From Pegea sp. RAD2-039 (taxonomy: Eukaryota; Chordata; Thaliacea; Salpida; Salpidae), in contig JAQGEQ010000143.1 of NCBI GenBank assembly GCA_034620365.1, forward strand, positions 35,439 to 99,438: 64,000 bases of DNA, written 5' to 3'. The position numbers were made by a program, and so were the translations under genes. Every line of letters starts with the position of its first letter. Within the stretch, counting starts at the first letter, position 1. The notes below the pieces were generated by a model that ran no database searches, had not been told where the DNA came from, and worked only from the letters and a program-made list of their open reading frames with translations. Shown here in pieces: positions 22,590 to 34,067 of this stretch.

Positions 22590-25518
22590 TTTAAAGAAAA
22601 TGTTAATGAAATAATAGATAGTTTATTAAGTTTTGATGGATGAGTTTTTTCATTTTCTTAAGTTGATATATTTAAAGGTTTTTATGCTAATTGTAACTAT
22701 AAATCAATCACGTTTAAAGAAAACTTTTCTAGAACGCAGAAACAGAAACTTATCATGTTTTATAAACAGATTGTATTTAAAATGAATTTTTAAAACACAA
22801 AATTTTGATAATATTTTGCAATAAACAAAAAACATTTGTTACTTATATTTCAATATTGAAATAGTAAAATATTGAGGTTTATATTGTAACAAAAAAGCCT
22901 CTTATATTAGAAAGACATTGTTGTTGTTTTACATGTAACACTTATGAGAACAAAACATCATTTGCTTGTGGAAATATTAAAATGAGTTGTAAATTAAATA
23001 TAATAATGTATGCAAGAAGGTTCAAACAGATGGAAACAAAGTAGACCCTACTCTTAATGATTTCAAGACAACAATTTTAAATAGTTTTATCCAATATCTA
23101 ATTGTTAATTTTTCAATAAAATTTAAATTTATGATGGAACATAGATTGAGAGCAACAATTAATTCAAAAAACGTATTAAAAGTGTTTTTTTATGTTTTAA
23201 TGATAAATATAATAAACTCAATATTTTCAATATACTCAATAAATTCAAATTTAAGTGTTGATTTTGATTTACTTATAATGCAGAAAATAAATGGAAATGA
23301 AAATTGAAACTTTAAAGACAAAATATAATACAGAAGAAGTTAAACATTAAAAGCTCAATTAAAAAAATCAATAATTTAATCACCTTGTAATTTATAAGAA
23401 TTGTATAACAGATAAGTCAATAAAAACTAACAAAATTTTAATTCAAATCTAATATTTTGACAGCCAAAAGCGTTTATCTAAAAATTTTATTTTGAATAGT
23501 ATTGAAAATCTGATATTAAAACTCCATATCTGAAAACTTTCATCTTTAGCTTTATTCAATTTGTAAAAGGAAACTAATAACGAAGATAACTAACAAAACA
23601 CTACTAACCAACCAGTGTTGACTACAGAATGAACTATGTATATAGAGTAATAGGGGATGAAACATTTACGTAAATGGTAAAATATTCTACTATCACTACA
23701 AACAATAACAACACTACTTTTCCACTTATTGTTTGTAGCTTTGTGAACTAAAATGTACTTCTTACTGCTCTTTTGAAATTAAATCTTAGCACATCACTTA
23801 ATCATTGCTTAGTAGGTGGTACATAGTTGTTATATCACTTTAATATTCTTTTTTGTGAAATCAAGTTATTCTAGCAATTAATTACTGTATTCAGTCAAAC
23901 ATACCCACAAACTCATCAAAAAATAATAATACCTTTTAGAATAGCTTTTAGAGGTTTTAAAAAAAAAAAACTTTAAGTGATTAATATCTATAAGTATTTC
24001 TTGAAATTTATTGTTTATTTGTAACTTTAAAAAATAAAAAATACTAAAAATAATAAAAACTGAATGAACAAATACTCTGACAAAGTTTGGATTTTGCAGT
24101 TACTTAATAATAATAAAAAGATTTATTGTACTAAAATATTGAGATCAAAACAGCAAAAGCATCAAAATGTTAATCAGCAAACAACAAAATCATAATAGCA
24201 AAAGCTTCTATTACTTTAATATTATCATCAGAATTTGCGTGCAAAGATTTTTGTGTTTCTAACATTGCTTTCAAAATTATTATTTTTCCAAACTGTTTTG
24301 AAGATTAGAAGATCACTTTTATAAATCAAACATATATATATTCCTAAGAAGACTTTGACCAAAAGTTATTATGTTTGGTAACGTCATTTGTGTTATATAT
24401 ATTATTATAATTTTTTTTAAATTATAAGGTTTTGTTGCTCTCTTTTGTCTCATTTTGTTACTTGCAGACTTAATGCCAACAGAGAAAAATGATTGTTGTT
24501 AGATGATCATGATATGATTTTCGATATTTTGTAAACTTATGTAGCTTGCTTAATTTTATAGGACAATTGTTAGTATTGATTTTTGGGAAGTATTTGCAGG
24601 TATAGCGTTTAAACATGAACTTTTTTAAAATAAAAATTTGTAGTAAATGTTTATAACAGTCAAAATATTAGACTTTAAGTCAATCTTTGTTCGTTTATAT
24701 TGGCTTGTAAGTTATAAATTCTATATAGATTTCCATGATATTTAAATATGTATTTTTTGAGGTTGAGCTTATCGTTTCTAAATTAAATCTAATGTATATT
24801 CAATAAGTCAATATTAAGTCTTGACTTTTGATTAGAATATTCTCTAACTATAACTAAAATATAATTTTATATATAAACATAACTAAGTATATATGTAATT
24901 AAAAATAACTAGAAATAGTTTGATATATTTTTTGATTAATCGTTGCTCACTATTAATGTAACATCATACAAGTGAATTCTATTGAGGACTTTACACTTGA
25001 AAATGAGATAAATAACTGCAGATTAAAATCTGTAAAATTAAGTTTTAACATCTTGTTGATCTATTTTAAATACTGTTAAATCTTACATTTATTACATACT
25101 TTTTAATTTTTAGTTTCTGAACTCATGTTATCATTTTCACAAGCAAACGTGTTTTGCCCTCGAAAATGCTACATGTAAAGCAATAATTCCTTTTCTATAG
25201 AAAATTTTGTTTCTATTTATTTATTATAGAATTGGATATTTTGTTGTCTAGATATTGAACTATAACCAACAATTTGTGAAAATACTTGCTAAAGTTTACA
25301 CAAAATTGTTCTTCAAATTCGGTTGAAATAAAAATATGTAAATACAACATTAAAAGTTTGTGGTTAAGACTTTTACAATACTTGATCTAAACTTGATTGT
25401 TATCATTAGTAAACTAACTTTGTTCATATAAAAATAATATATCACTTAAGACTAAAATTATTTTATACGCACATTTTAAAATTAAAAAATTTTTTTTCTT
25501 CAGCCTATTAACTTGAAA
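22590..25518 (+). repeat. Middle and upstream arm of Zf3
   Basis: About 22590-24130 matches 37005-38650 in the Zf4-Zf5 pair. About 24130-25518 is the inverted partner of the Zf2 arm and ends with the acceptor-like TTTTTTTCTTCAG (25490-25503) before CCTATTAACTTGAAAATG. No gene other than the neighbouring relic was found. The 5' exon of Zf3 is expected here but not located. Confidence 0.65.
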
Positions 25519-26145
25519 ATGAACTTGATACAAGGCAGTAACTTTGCACGAAAAAGAAAACTGTCATCAGATGATGATAAGAAAACTTTTAATAATGAAA
25601 ATGCAAATAAGAAAATTTTGGCAAACACTTCTGGTGTACTATATGGCTTGTATAAAAGTAATGCTGATCAAACTAGTTTAAATAATACTAAAGAAAATCC
25701 AACAACTACAAGTCTCCCTTATAAAGAGACTAACAGCGATAAAAAAGCATTCAAAGGGAAAGAAAATAATGAAGAAAACAAACAATCATCAAATTTCAAA
25801 ATCAAATATGAATGCTTAGACTGTAACAAGAAATTTAAATTCAAATCTCAGCTTGTTTATCATGAAAGAACTCATACTGGTGAGAAGCCATATGAATGTA
25901 TTGTTTGTGAAAGAAAATTTAGTCATAGATCTAATCTTTTACGTCATGAAAGAACTCATACTGGTGAGAAACCATATGAATGTATAGTTTGTGAAAGAAA
26001 GTTTACTCAAAATTCCAATCTTTTAACTCATGAAAGAACTAATACTGGCGAGAAGCCATATGAATGCATTGTTTGTGGAAGACGATTTGCTCGAAATTCC
26101 AATCTTGTAACTCATGAAAGGACTCATACTGGCGAGAAACCATAG
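25519..26145 (+). CDS. C2H2 zinc-finger protein Zf3 (prematurely stopped, 4 fingers)
   Basis: 208 residues from ATG 25519 to TAG 26143-26145. The N-terminal module (1-98) is intact, with [13 protein letters not shown] and [10 protein letters not shown]. Fingers start at Cys 99, 127, 155 and 183. Finger 3 ends HERTN: its last zinc-binding His is Asn. The stop replaces the Tyr codon of the linker to a fifth finger (KPY changed to KP-stop), and a decayed finger continues in frame to 26229. The protein would end right after TGEKP. It is either a shortened active gene or a young pseudogene. A possible poly(A) signal AATAAA lies near 26274. Same leader and acceptor tract as Zf2. Head-to-head with Zf2. 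Confidence 0.75.
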   Translation: MNLIQGSNFARKRKLSSDDDKKTFNNENANKKILANTSGVLYGLYKSNADQTSLNNTKENPTTTSLPYKETNSDKKAFKGKENNEENKQSSNFKIKYECLDCNKKFKFKSQLVYHERTHTGEKPYECIVCERKFSHRSNLLRHERTHTGEKPYECIVCERKFTQNSNLLTHERTNTGEKPYECIVCGRRFARNSNLVTHERTHTGEKP

Positions 26146-26229
26146 GAATATGTTTTTTTGTGAAGAAAATTTAGTCGAAATTCAAGTCGATTACTCCATG
26201 AAATGATGCATGTTTCTCAGAAAAAGTGA
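26146..26229 (+). pseudogene. In-frame remnant of the fifth finger of Zf3
   Basis: After the TAG the same frame gives EYVFL, then TGA, then RKFSRNSSRLLHEMMHVSQKK and TGA. Compared with an intact finger there is a T-run insertion balanced by one lost base, both zinc Cys are gone, and the C-terminus resembles the family's usual end. This is a decayed terminal finger. Confidence 0.75.
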
Positions 26230-28316
26230 GATCATTTTGCTGGTCAAAGTTTACTAACAATTTATAAGAATGAATAAATAGCTTTGTGAAGATCAGAGGG
26301 TTTAAAAATATAGTTTTTAAAATTGTTTTTTCAGTTTAAGTTGATTTTATTTTATTAATAATTGTTTTATTGATCACATGGTGTATGTTACAGTAAATAA
26401 TAATGATTTGAAAAGTTATTTTTTATATTGTTTGTGATCGACGGTACGTATTTTTTTTGTAAACGAACTAAATCTTATTTTGTTTTTATTCCAAGTTTTT
26501 TAAACCCACAAGTTATTTATTGTATTTTATTTATTATTAAAAAGTTTCTGTATTTAGATTTTAATCTCTTAGTTAATCAATGCTGTGGAAACTGCTGATA
26601 GATTTGAGTTTTTGTTTAGAAATTCGTTTAAAACTTTTTAAACTTCTGCAACTTATTACTCTTTGCAATTTGTTTTTATTTTCTGATTGAAACTTCAGTT
26701 TTTAGTAGATACTCAGAATAATTTCAAGAAAATAAAGTTTTAATTCATAAAATCTCTTTTTTCAAACCTAATGCTATTTTGTTTATCATTTCATTTTAGA
26801 AATAAATACTTTTTATCAAATCATATTGCATCATAATTAATCCCTTCTGCTATAGCACTTAGACGTTTATTACCCGAATGGTTAAAACTAACTTAAAAGA
26901 TTGAGTTGATGAAAAATTGAAATAATTATCTAATTTTCTTAAACTTTGTTAGCAAGCCAGTTATTACGTCAGAAAAAGAAATACTTGCCTAACGTTTGCC
27001 AGTAAGTTCAGTTTAAACTATTTTATAATAGTATTATTCTAATTTGTCAAATTAGATTTAATGATATTTCATTTTTCTTAAATTACTTTCAGTATATCTA
27101 AACACAATTACTTTTTCAACTGAATTACTTTCAGCAAAAAAGATAAGACCAAAACATCTAGAAACTTTACTTTGCCGATGTCTTTATATAATGCAATCTA
27201 CAAATTCACCGAATTTTTTGACAAAATCTTTTAGTTTATCTTTAAAATATGTTTCTTAATAATCAGCATAAGTTTGTGGATGACGTAAAAAAACTATTAT
27301 GTAGAATTTAATTCATAAAAAAATTTTTACAAAAATATTTCAGTTTATTGTTTACAATATTAGAAAGCTGGAAATTTTATTAGATAAACGAAAAGTTGAT
27401 TTAACACATCTATCCATACGATGTCTTAGCCAAAAATCATAATGTTTATAATAAACATTATAAATTATGTTTATAATAATAAACATTTTAACTGCAAACA
27501 ATAATCATATATTATTACAAATGTGATAGCAACTTATTAAAACAAATTTTGATTCACAATAACTTTCTTTAGCTTTTAAGAGAAGTCAATTACTAGAAGT
27601 TTTCTAGACTAAATTTTCACATTTATATAATTATACAATAAAGTTTTTGATTAATCTAAACATATAAGATGGTTTGAAATATTGTAGAGAAAAACTGTTA
27701 GACTGATAGATATTTTGTATTTAAGATCACTTTAACACTTACTTTAATCAATTTTCTCAAACAAACTTCTTACTCAAGAAGTATAAGTAATATAAAACGA
27801 CAAATTGAAGATTTCATTTTGAGTACTAAATCAAACCATACAATTTGAAAAAAATTATAGCATAGAATTTACATATAACTATGTTCTAGACAAAATCTAT
27901 CGATTAAATTTATTAAAGATTTTTTTGGCATTTTTTAGGTTTTATGACGGTTTATCGTTTTCCGTTGACAAATTGTTTAATAAAATACAATAAATTTTTA
28001 ATTAAGTCAATAACAGATTACATAAATGTAATTCAATGATAATCTACATTTTTAAAAGCTTTGAATAGGAAATTATATTAGTGGAATTGAAATCTAGGTG
28101 CCTTCGGAGAAATTTTAAAGTAAATTTTAAAGAGTCAAGATGTTTTTTCTAATAAAATAGACCTTTACTAATGAATTAGAGAAGTATTATTAGAAAAATA
28201 ATCACTGAAACCAGTTAACAATTTAGTGGATATCATTTAACTTTTTTTTATTTTAATTTAGTTTAATATTTTCAAATAGTTTTAGATATTTATAATAGTC
28301 CTTCAATAACCCTGCA
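26230..28316. other. DNA downstream of Zf3 with little recognisable content
   Basis: About 26780-26970 is a diverged version of the downstream module seen after Zf5 (near 42030-42120). The rest is AT-rich without convincing coding sequence, RNA gene or repeat shared with other parts of the window. Confidence 0.5.
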
Positions 28317-29640
28317 TTTTTACAATCATTCAACATTTAAACAACTCCTAACTAACTGAATTATGTCATCAGTATTTGTTGAAACAATGTCATTTGATAA
28401 TTGTTGAAAAAAATAATGATGTTTTGTTAATTAAAAATACCTTTTATAACAACTTTGCTATAAAATTTTTAAAGTGGGTTAGCCAGATAAAAAGCAGACA
28501 ACAAAATTTGTATCACAGACTGTCTTCGTTGTCACCTGATTGCTGGTCATCTGGTTGCTAGAGAAACAAACCGACAGCAAATGCAATGCTTGCAATTGAA
28601 TGTTATGAATATTTGACCCGCTATAATCTGCACTTTATAGCAAGAAACACAATATAGTAGAGACTACATCGGGACGAACTGTGACATTTTTATTGAAAGA
28701 AAATTTGGATGTTATATCCAGTGTATTCAGTGTTTTGTTTGTAGTTATATGGCTGTTAGAGAATCGATGGATTCCATAAAAATGAATTTAATTTCTACAT
28801 GTTGACTACATTTTCTATAAATGATAATTATAGCAAACAGCTTAAAGTTTGAATAATAAGTAAGAAAACTTTACAAAAATAGATTGGTCGATTACATTTA
28901 AGTAGAACCAAGTGATTTGATAAGTGCAAGTTTTTTCATACTTTTTTAAGCTGTTTTGAAATCACTGAAATAATCTGCATTTTATAGCAAGAAACACAAT
29001 TTAGTATAAATTACATCGGGACGAATTGTGACAATTCTACTGAATGAAAATTTGGATGTTATATTCAGTGTATTCAGTTTAATGTTTGTGGTTATTTGGC
29101 TGTTAGAGAACGGATGATTCCATAAAAATGAATTTAAATTTCTACATATTGCCTATGTTTTCTAAACAAAAGAGAAATCTATTTTTTTCATAACCAATGA
29201 GAAAAGTAATTGATAATCATTAAATTGTTTTCAGGTTACCAAGAACTAACTAATTAGGATAATTTAAAAATTAAATAAATAAAAAGGATAAATAAAAACA
29301 AAAATAAATTCATAATTTTTTATTCTTATCACCTTTTGTAAAAAGAAATAAGATTGCTAATAAATCTTAAACTGAAAGTAAAAAAAATCAAACGTTATTC
29401 TTCTATTTATGAAAACTATATGATGAGGACATTCTAGAATGAAAATTATAGCAAACAGCTTAAGGTTTCAATAATAAAAAAGAAAACTTTACGTAATAGA
29501 TTGGTCGATTACATTTAAGTAGAACCAAGAGATTTGATAAGCACCAGGTGTTTCACATTTTTTTAAAGTGTTTTCAAATCATTTATCTTCAATTATTCTG
29601 AAAATGATTCTGCTATCAGCTATTTATAATAATTTTACAA
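28317..29640 (+). repeat. Dispersed, rearranged copy of the ~1087-bp repeat
   Basis: The second half (28317-28720) is followed by shuffled pieces: a stretch like 1320-1460 at 28825-28960, a second partial second half at 28970-29215, then a first half from about 29230. The hairpin at 28620 and its copy at 28972 are degraded. The stretch 29230-29310 shows the site in which the SINE at 4457-4669 is inserted, but uninterrupted. Confidence 0.75.
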
Positions 29641-29699
29641 CTACAAAATCACATTATTGTGGTGAGATGTCAACTTTAAACTCTTAAAGTCTGCTAAAT

Positions 29700-29930
29700 A
29701 TTTGTTTTAATTATTTACAGTTTACAATTAGTTTCAAATTCTTTATTCTAAAACAAATGTTGTTTCATAAGATTATTTGAACTCAGCAACAATCTGCTTA
29801 TAGTTATAATCAGTTACATCATCAGTGGTTTGTTTAGACAATTTTAGTTCTTATCATTTGAAATAAATCAATTTGGCTTCACCTTATTTATAGCCTATAT
29901 TAGCTGGGACAAGTCAACTAGCTTACTAAT
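29700..29930 (+). repeat. Repeat R3 copy
   Basis: Begins GTTTACAATTAGTTTCAAAT and continues through AGTTATAATCAGTTAC and CATCAGTGGTTTGTTTAGAC. Close copies are at 6600-6830, 59550-59786 and 61862-61990; more distant ones lie in the Zf downstream modules (18585-18780, 32500-32700, and inverted at 42340-42480 and 55700-55920). Confidence 0.65.
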
Positions 29931-30010
29931 AGTGATGTGCCTCATGAATTAGAGTAGTCGTCTACAGATGCCTAGATTTTTCTATATTTTTGACTAAATA
30001 TATGTTATTT

Positions 30011-30383
30011 GTGAGAATGTGTGTTAGCGAGAGGTTCTCTCTTCAGGCCCTCTCCTTCGCATTTATTGTAACAAATAATACTGAAAAAATTTTCAGGAAA
30101 ATTTAACTTTTCTAAGAATTAAATTAAGTGATGATTACTTTAGCAAGGTTCGGCATCTGGACAACATTGATTGACTTAAAACATCTGGACAACATTGATG
30201 TGCTCTTTTTAGGCACCCTCCTTCGCATTTATATATATAAAAAAAATTGTCTCCTAACAATGATATTACAACTAAAAACATTTATTCACTTAAAAATTTA
30301 TTAAAACCACAAAAACTCGTGAACATGTGTGTTAGCGAGAAGTGCACTCCATAGGCACCCTCCTTCGCAATCATACATATAAA
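30011..30383 (+). mobile_element. Cluster of three SINE tails without heads
   Basis: Tail sequences lie at about 30011-30067, 30200-30245 and 30306-30383. Each carries versions of GTGTGTTAGCGAGA, GGCACCCTCCTTCGCA and a short A-rich or ATATATAAAA end. None has the tRNA-like head, which fits 5'-truncated insertions. An 18-bp word (CATCTGGACAACATTGAT) is repeated at 30154-30171 and 30182-30199. Confidence 0.7.
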
Positions 30384-33300
30384 AAATTTATCTGCTAAAA
30401 TTGATATTGCAACAATGATATTACTTTACTAATTCGAAAACTGCTTCAAGTTTTATTACAAATATCCTTTGAAGCTGGCTAATAATGTTTAGTAACTCTA
30501 AAAAGCCTTTTTTATTTTATTTTTTTAATAATAATTTCCGATATTTTTTACGTCTTAAGAGGATTGCAAAAACCGCTGCTCATTTTGAACAAAAGCTAAT
30601 TTTTAATTTTATTATTTAAAATAAATTTTATTGATAGACATTGTTACGATGATATTTGGCTCTTTTTGTAGAAACATTTTTTATATTACTTTCATTCATT
30701 TGCTGATAAAAGGTTTAAATATCCGCAGTAAACAAATCAAAGAAAAAGTTGTTTTTAAGTTTTGTTATCAATTCTTTTTCATCTCTACTTTTAACTTTCT
30801 ACTAGGAGTTTGTTATTCAAATATTCTCTTTCAATTATGAAAACTTTCAGCAACCCGTGAATCTCAGATCACAGTTTCTGATTTAACTTTTGTCAGAAAC
30901 TTCAAACGACGATATAAAGGCGACTCACCTAACTTCTTTTTGAAATGTATATTATTTTGTTGTATTTTTAACACGTTTTATTTGTACAAATACAAATAAA
31001 GAAGAACTTGTTTTTCTATCAAATAGCAAAAATAATTTTACTTAAATGAAATATAACTCAAAAATGAAGGCTACTAGCTAAGTGTATCAAGGAGCAAAAA
31101 TTTATATAAGAAATTGCTCTGCTTTAACTTTACCTATTAGTGAAACTAAAACTGATCTATACAGTTTAGGTTATTAGATAAAACAAACAAAAAATTGACA
31201 AAATTATATATTTCTTTTTAAGAACATCAAAATATTTGATAACATAATTTTGTAGCCTATAGTTGTCGTAAGAGCAACTTATTGTACTCTGTAGTTTATT
31301 TTAAAAAAATAACTTAAAACGCCTATGATAAAGAGACCCTTGAAGTATTTCTTTCCAACTTGAAGAAAACTATATACAAATTTATCTAAAAATCAATTAA
31401 TATAATATGATCTTTGCCTAATCATTTTTTGCTGGCTTGTAACCATACCACTTATGCAGTTTTTCCGAACCTTCTTTTAGTCACAGTTAGATTTTACAAC
31501 TTTCGTTTCTTAGTAATCTGGACTTTTTTTATTGACATTACTTTTTTCATTTTAGAAATTGGTTTTAGATTTCTGGTTTTATTTAATGTAGATTTTATAT
31601 AACAAACCATTTAAAAAAATTGGTTGATATTCTAAATTTTTATATATAATATACTATATGAAATAAATCATCTCCAAAAGTACTAGTTAATAACTTACCC
31701 GATTGGTTTTTTGAAATTAACATCTTCAGAATTAACATATTGAGTTGCTTAAACAGTTTGAATTGCTTTCCTTATTATCTAACTTTATACGTAAAACAGG
31801 AGAACTAATAAATGCTAATTTGTTACCAGTCCATTTTAATCTAATCGATGAAATTGCTTTAAATTGCTAGAATATTTTTAAACCCTTTTGTTTCATTACG
31901 TATACGTCAGATTTGTTTGTATTTTTAGTTCTTATTTCTTCACACATATATTTTTTCACAAAATAATAGAGGATTTGTACATTTTAATGTCAGATTGTTT
32001 TTATTTTTCTGTAGATCCTTTTGAGCGCCTGTGACTTTTGATGGTTTTTGATCTTTAAATCTCGAACAACGGAATAAGTTGCTAAATGAGATAGAATGAT
32101 TTTCCTTTTTTATATACTTTTTCATATTATAGTTTTCTTAATCTAATTTCAATACATCAGACGTACTGATAAATGTTGATTTGTGATATTGATGGTTTTA
32201 TGAATGATTTCAAAGTAATAATTAAGAATTGATTAATCTTCACAAAAAAAAATTCAAAAAACAACGGTACAAAATGTGCGATGTGTATCTCAAAAATCTA
32301 TAAAATAATATAACTTATAAGAGTATTTCAAATTTGAGGCAAATACTTTTATTAAATTTTTTTAATTTAAAAATACTAACTCATATTGTAAAGCTTTATA
32401 CAAAGATTAAAAATTGTTTAAAATTCACTTTTAGGAAGGTATCATCCTTAAGACATTTTGGCTGTTTTGTTGGTATTAGCAACTTTAAATACTTATTTTT
32501 ATTATTTAAAGTTTACATTTAGTAGTAAATTCTTCATTCCAAACAAATTTTATTTCATAAGACTTTTTCAGGAGATAATTTCGACTAAGGAATAATACTC
32601 TCTTTATAGTTATAATCAGTTACTGTATCGATCGTTTGGTTAGGTGTTTTGGTTTGTTGTGGTTTGTTTTGATAATTAGAGTTCCATTTAAACTAACAAC
32701 TTAATGGTTGGTTCGATAATTAGAATTACCAAGAGCTGAAATGGATATACAGTTATATATCTAACGTAGAAGTAGTAAACCGAATAATTCAAAACATTCT
32801 AGCAACTTGCTTACAAGAATATTAATCGTAAAGTTTTAAAAATGATGGAGTAGTAACCGATAAGAAAATATTAGTTTGTCTGCCGTACTTCTGAGGTTAC
32901 AAAACTATAAAGTATTTTAAACTATTTAAAAAAGTCAATCTGTTAATTTTGATCTAACTATTTGGGTAAGAAATAGTCAAGTTTTATAGAAGATGATTTA
33001 TTTAGGATGATGTAATTGTCGATAATAAGAAATGTTAAAAAACTTCTTTTTCTAAACTTATAGTATGAAAAGGATAACAACGTTTATTGGTTTTATCTCC
33101 AACAAGCATTTTAAGAAAGGAAATAGATTTTAAGATTTCAAAAATAAGTTTTCTCATTAAAATTGCAATAATAACTAAAAACTGTCATTTTACTTTCATA
33201 ATAAAAACAAAACACAAAATTAATCAGTTTTACAAACATATAAGGATTTAACGAATCTTTAGAGAGTAACTAAAAAGTAACCACAATTTGGATTGCCTCT

Positions 33301-33608
33301 ATCAACTAAAAAATATAGTTACTTTCAAAAACTTGTTGAAAAATAATGAAAGATGTTAACAAATACTAAAAATACAAACTTGGAAATTTAAGGAATAAAA
33401 AAGTTTTTTTAATAGTTTACAAAAGAGCTGTACGAGAATAACAACATAAGAATACCAACTTTAGTTTAAAGTAAAAAATTGAATGTAAGACCTTTATTAA
33501 TTATTGCAGACTTACACACTATTTCAATAATAGAGTAATCATTAAAATAGTTAATTAAAGCATAAATTGCAACAACCAATTGAGTAAACGTTTGTCAGCA
33601 AAATGATT
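30383..33608 (-). repeat. Downstream module of Zf4
   Basis: About 3.2 kb, the counterpart of 16500-19805. It holds the same coding-like but broken blocks. On the minus strand these are SSIRLKWTGNKLAF near 31790-31870 and FRCSRFKDQKPSKVTGAQKD at about 31940-32125. On the plus strand there are two hydrophobic frames (near 30631-30840 and 31414-31602). The 54-codon frame near the gene has an internal TGA in this copy. Confidence 0.7.
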
Positions 33609-34067
33609 TTAACTTTTATGATTATTATGAGTTTTTTCATGACATACAAGGCCAGATTTTTGTCTAAATTTTTTTTGACAAACAAGACATTCATATGGTT
33701 TCTCACCAGTATGAGTTCTTTCATGATAAACAAGCTGAGATTTGCATTTAAATTTCTTGTTACAGTCTAAGCATTCATATTTGATTTTGAAATTAGATGA
33801 TTGTTTGTTTTCTTCATTATTTTCTTTCCCTTTGAATGCTTTTCTATCGCTGTTAGTCTCTGTATAAGGGAAACTTGTAGTTGTTGGAATTTCTATAGTA
33901 TTATTTAAACTAGTTTGATCAGCATGACTTCTATACAAGCTATATACTCCACCAGAAGTGTTTACCAAAATTTTCTGTTTTGCAGTTTTATTATTAAAAC
34001 ATTTCTCATCATCATCTGATGAAAGTTTTCTTTTTCGTGCAAAGTTGCTGCCTTGTATCAAGTTCAT
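33609..34067 (-). CDS. C2H2 zinc-finger protein Zf4 (shortest copy, 2 fingers)
   Basis: 152 residues from ATG at 34067-34065 (same leader: acceptor-like TTTTTTTTTCAG, then CCTATTAACTTGAAA). The N-terminal 98 residues are intact, with [13 protein letters not shown] and [10 protein letters not shown]. Only two fingers remain: [21 protein letters not shown] (first Cys 99) and CLVCQKKFRQKSGLVCHEKTH (127), ending NNHKS. All zinc ligands are present. Zf6 ends in the same way (NNHES), so the second finger is this subtype's terminal finger and the internal fingers were probably lost by unequal exchange. Two fingers alone would bind DNA weakly; the protein may act mainly through its N-terminal module. 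Head-to-head with Zf5, about 5.9 kb apart. Confidence 0.85.
   Translation of the reverse strand: MNLIQGSNFARKRKLSSDDDEKCFNNKTAKQKILVNTSGGVYSLYRSHADQTSLNNTIEIPTTTSFPYTETNSDRKAFKGKENNEENKQSSNFKIKYECLDCNKKFKCKSQLVYHERTHTGEKPYECLVCQKKFRQKSGLVCHEKTHNNHKS

Noticed and set aside
30631-30840. 69-codon hydrophobic frame, with relatives at 44133-44318 and near 16745
   Set aside because: Broken by an early stop in the Zf2 copy; resemblance to chemoreceptor segments is too vague to claim.
31414-31602. Hydrophobic frame shared with 43350-43538 and near 17520
   Set aside because: Starts at TTG and the copy near 56820-57000 has frameshifts. A decayed membrane-protein exon is possible but unsupported.
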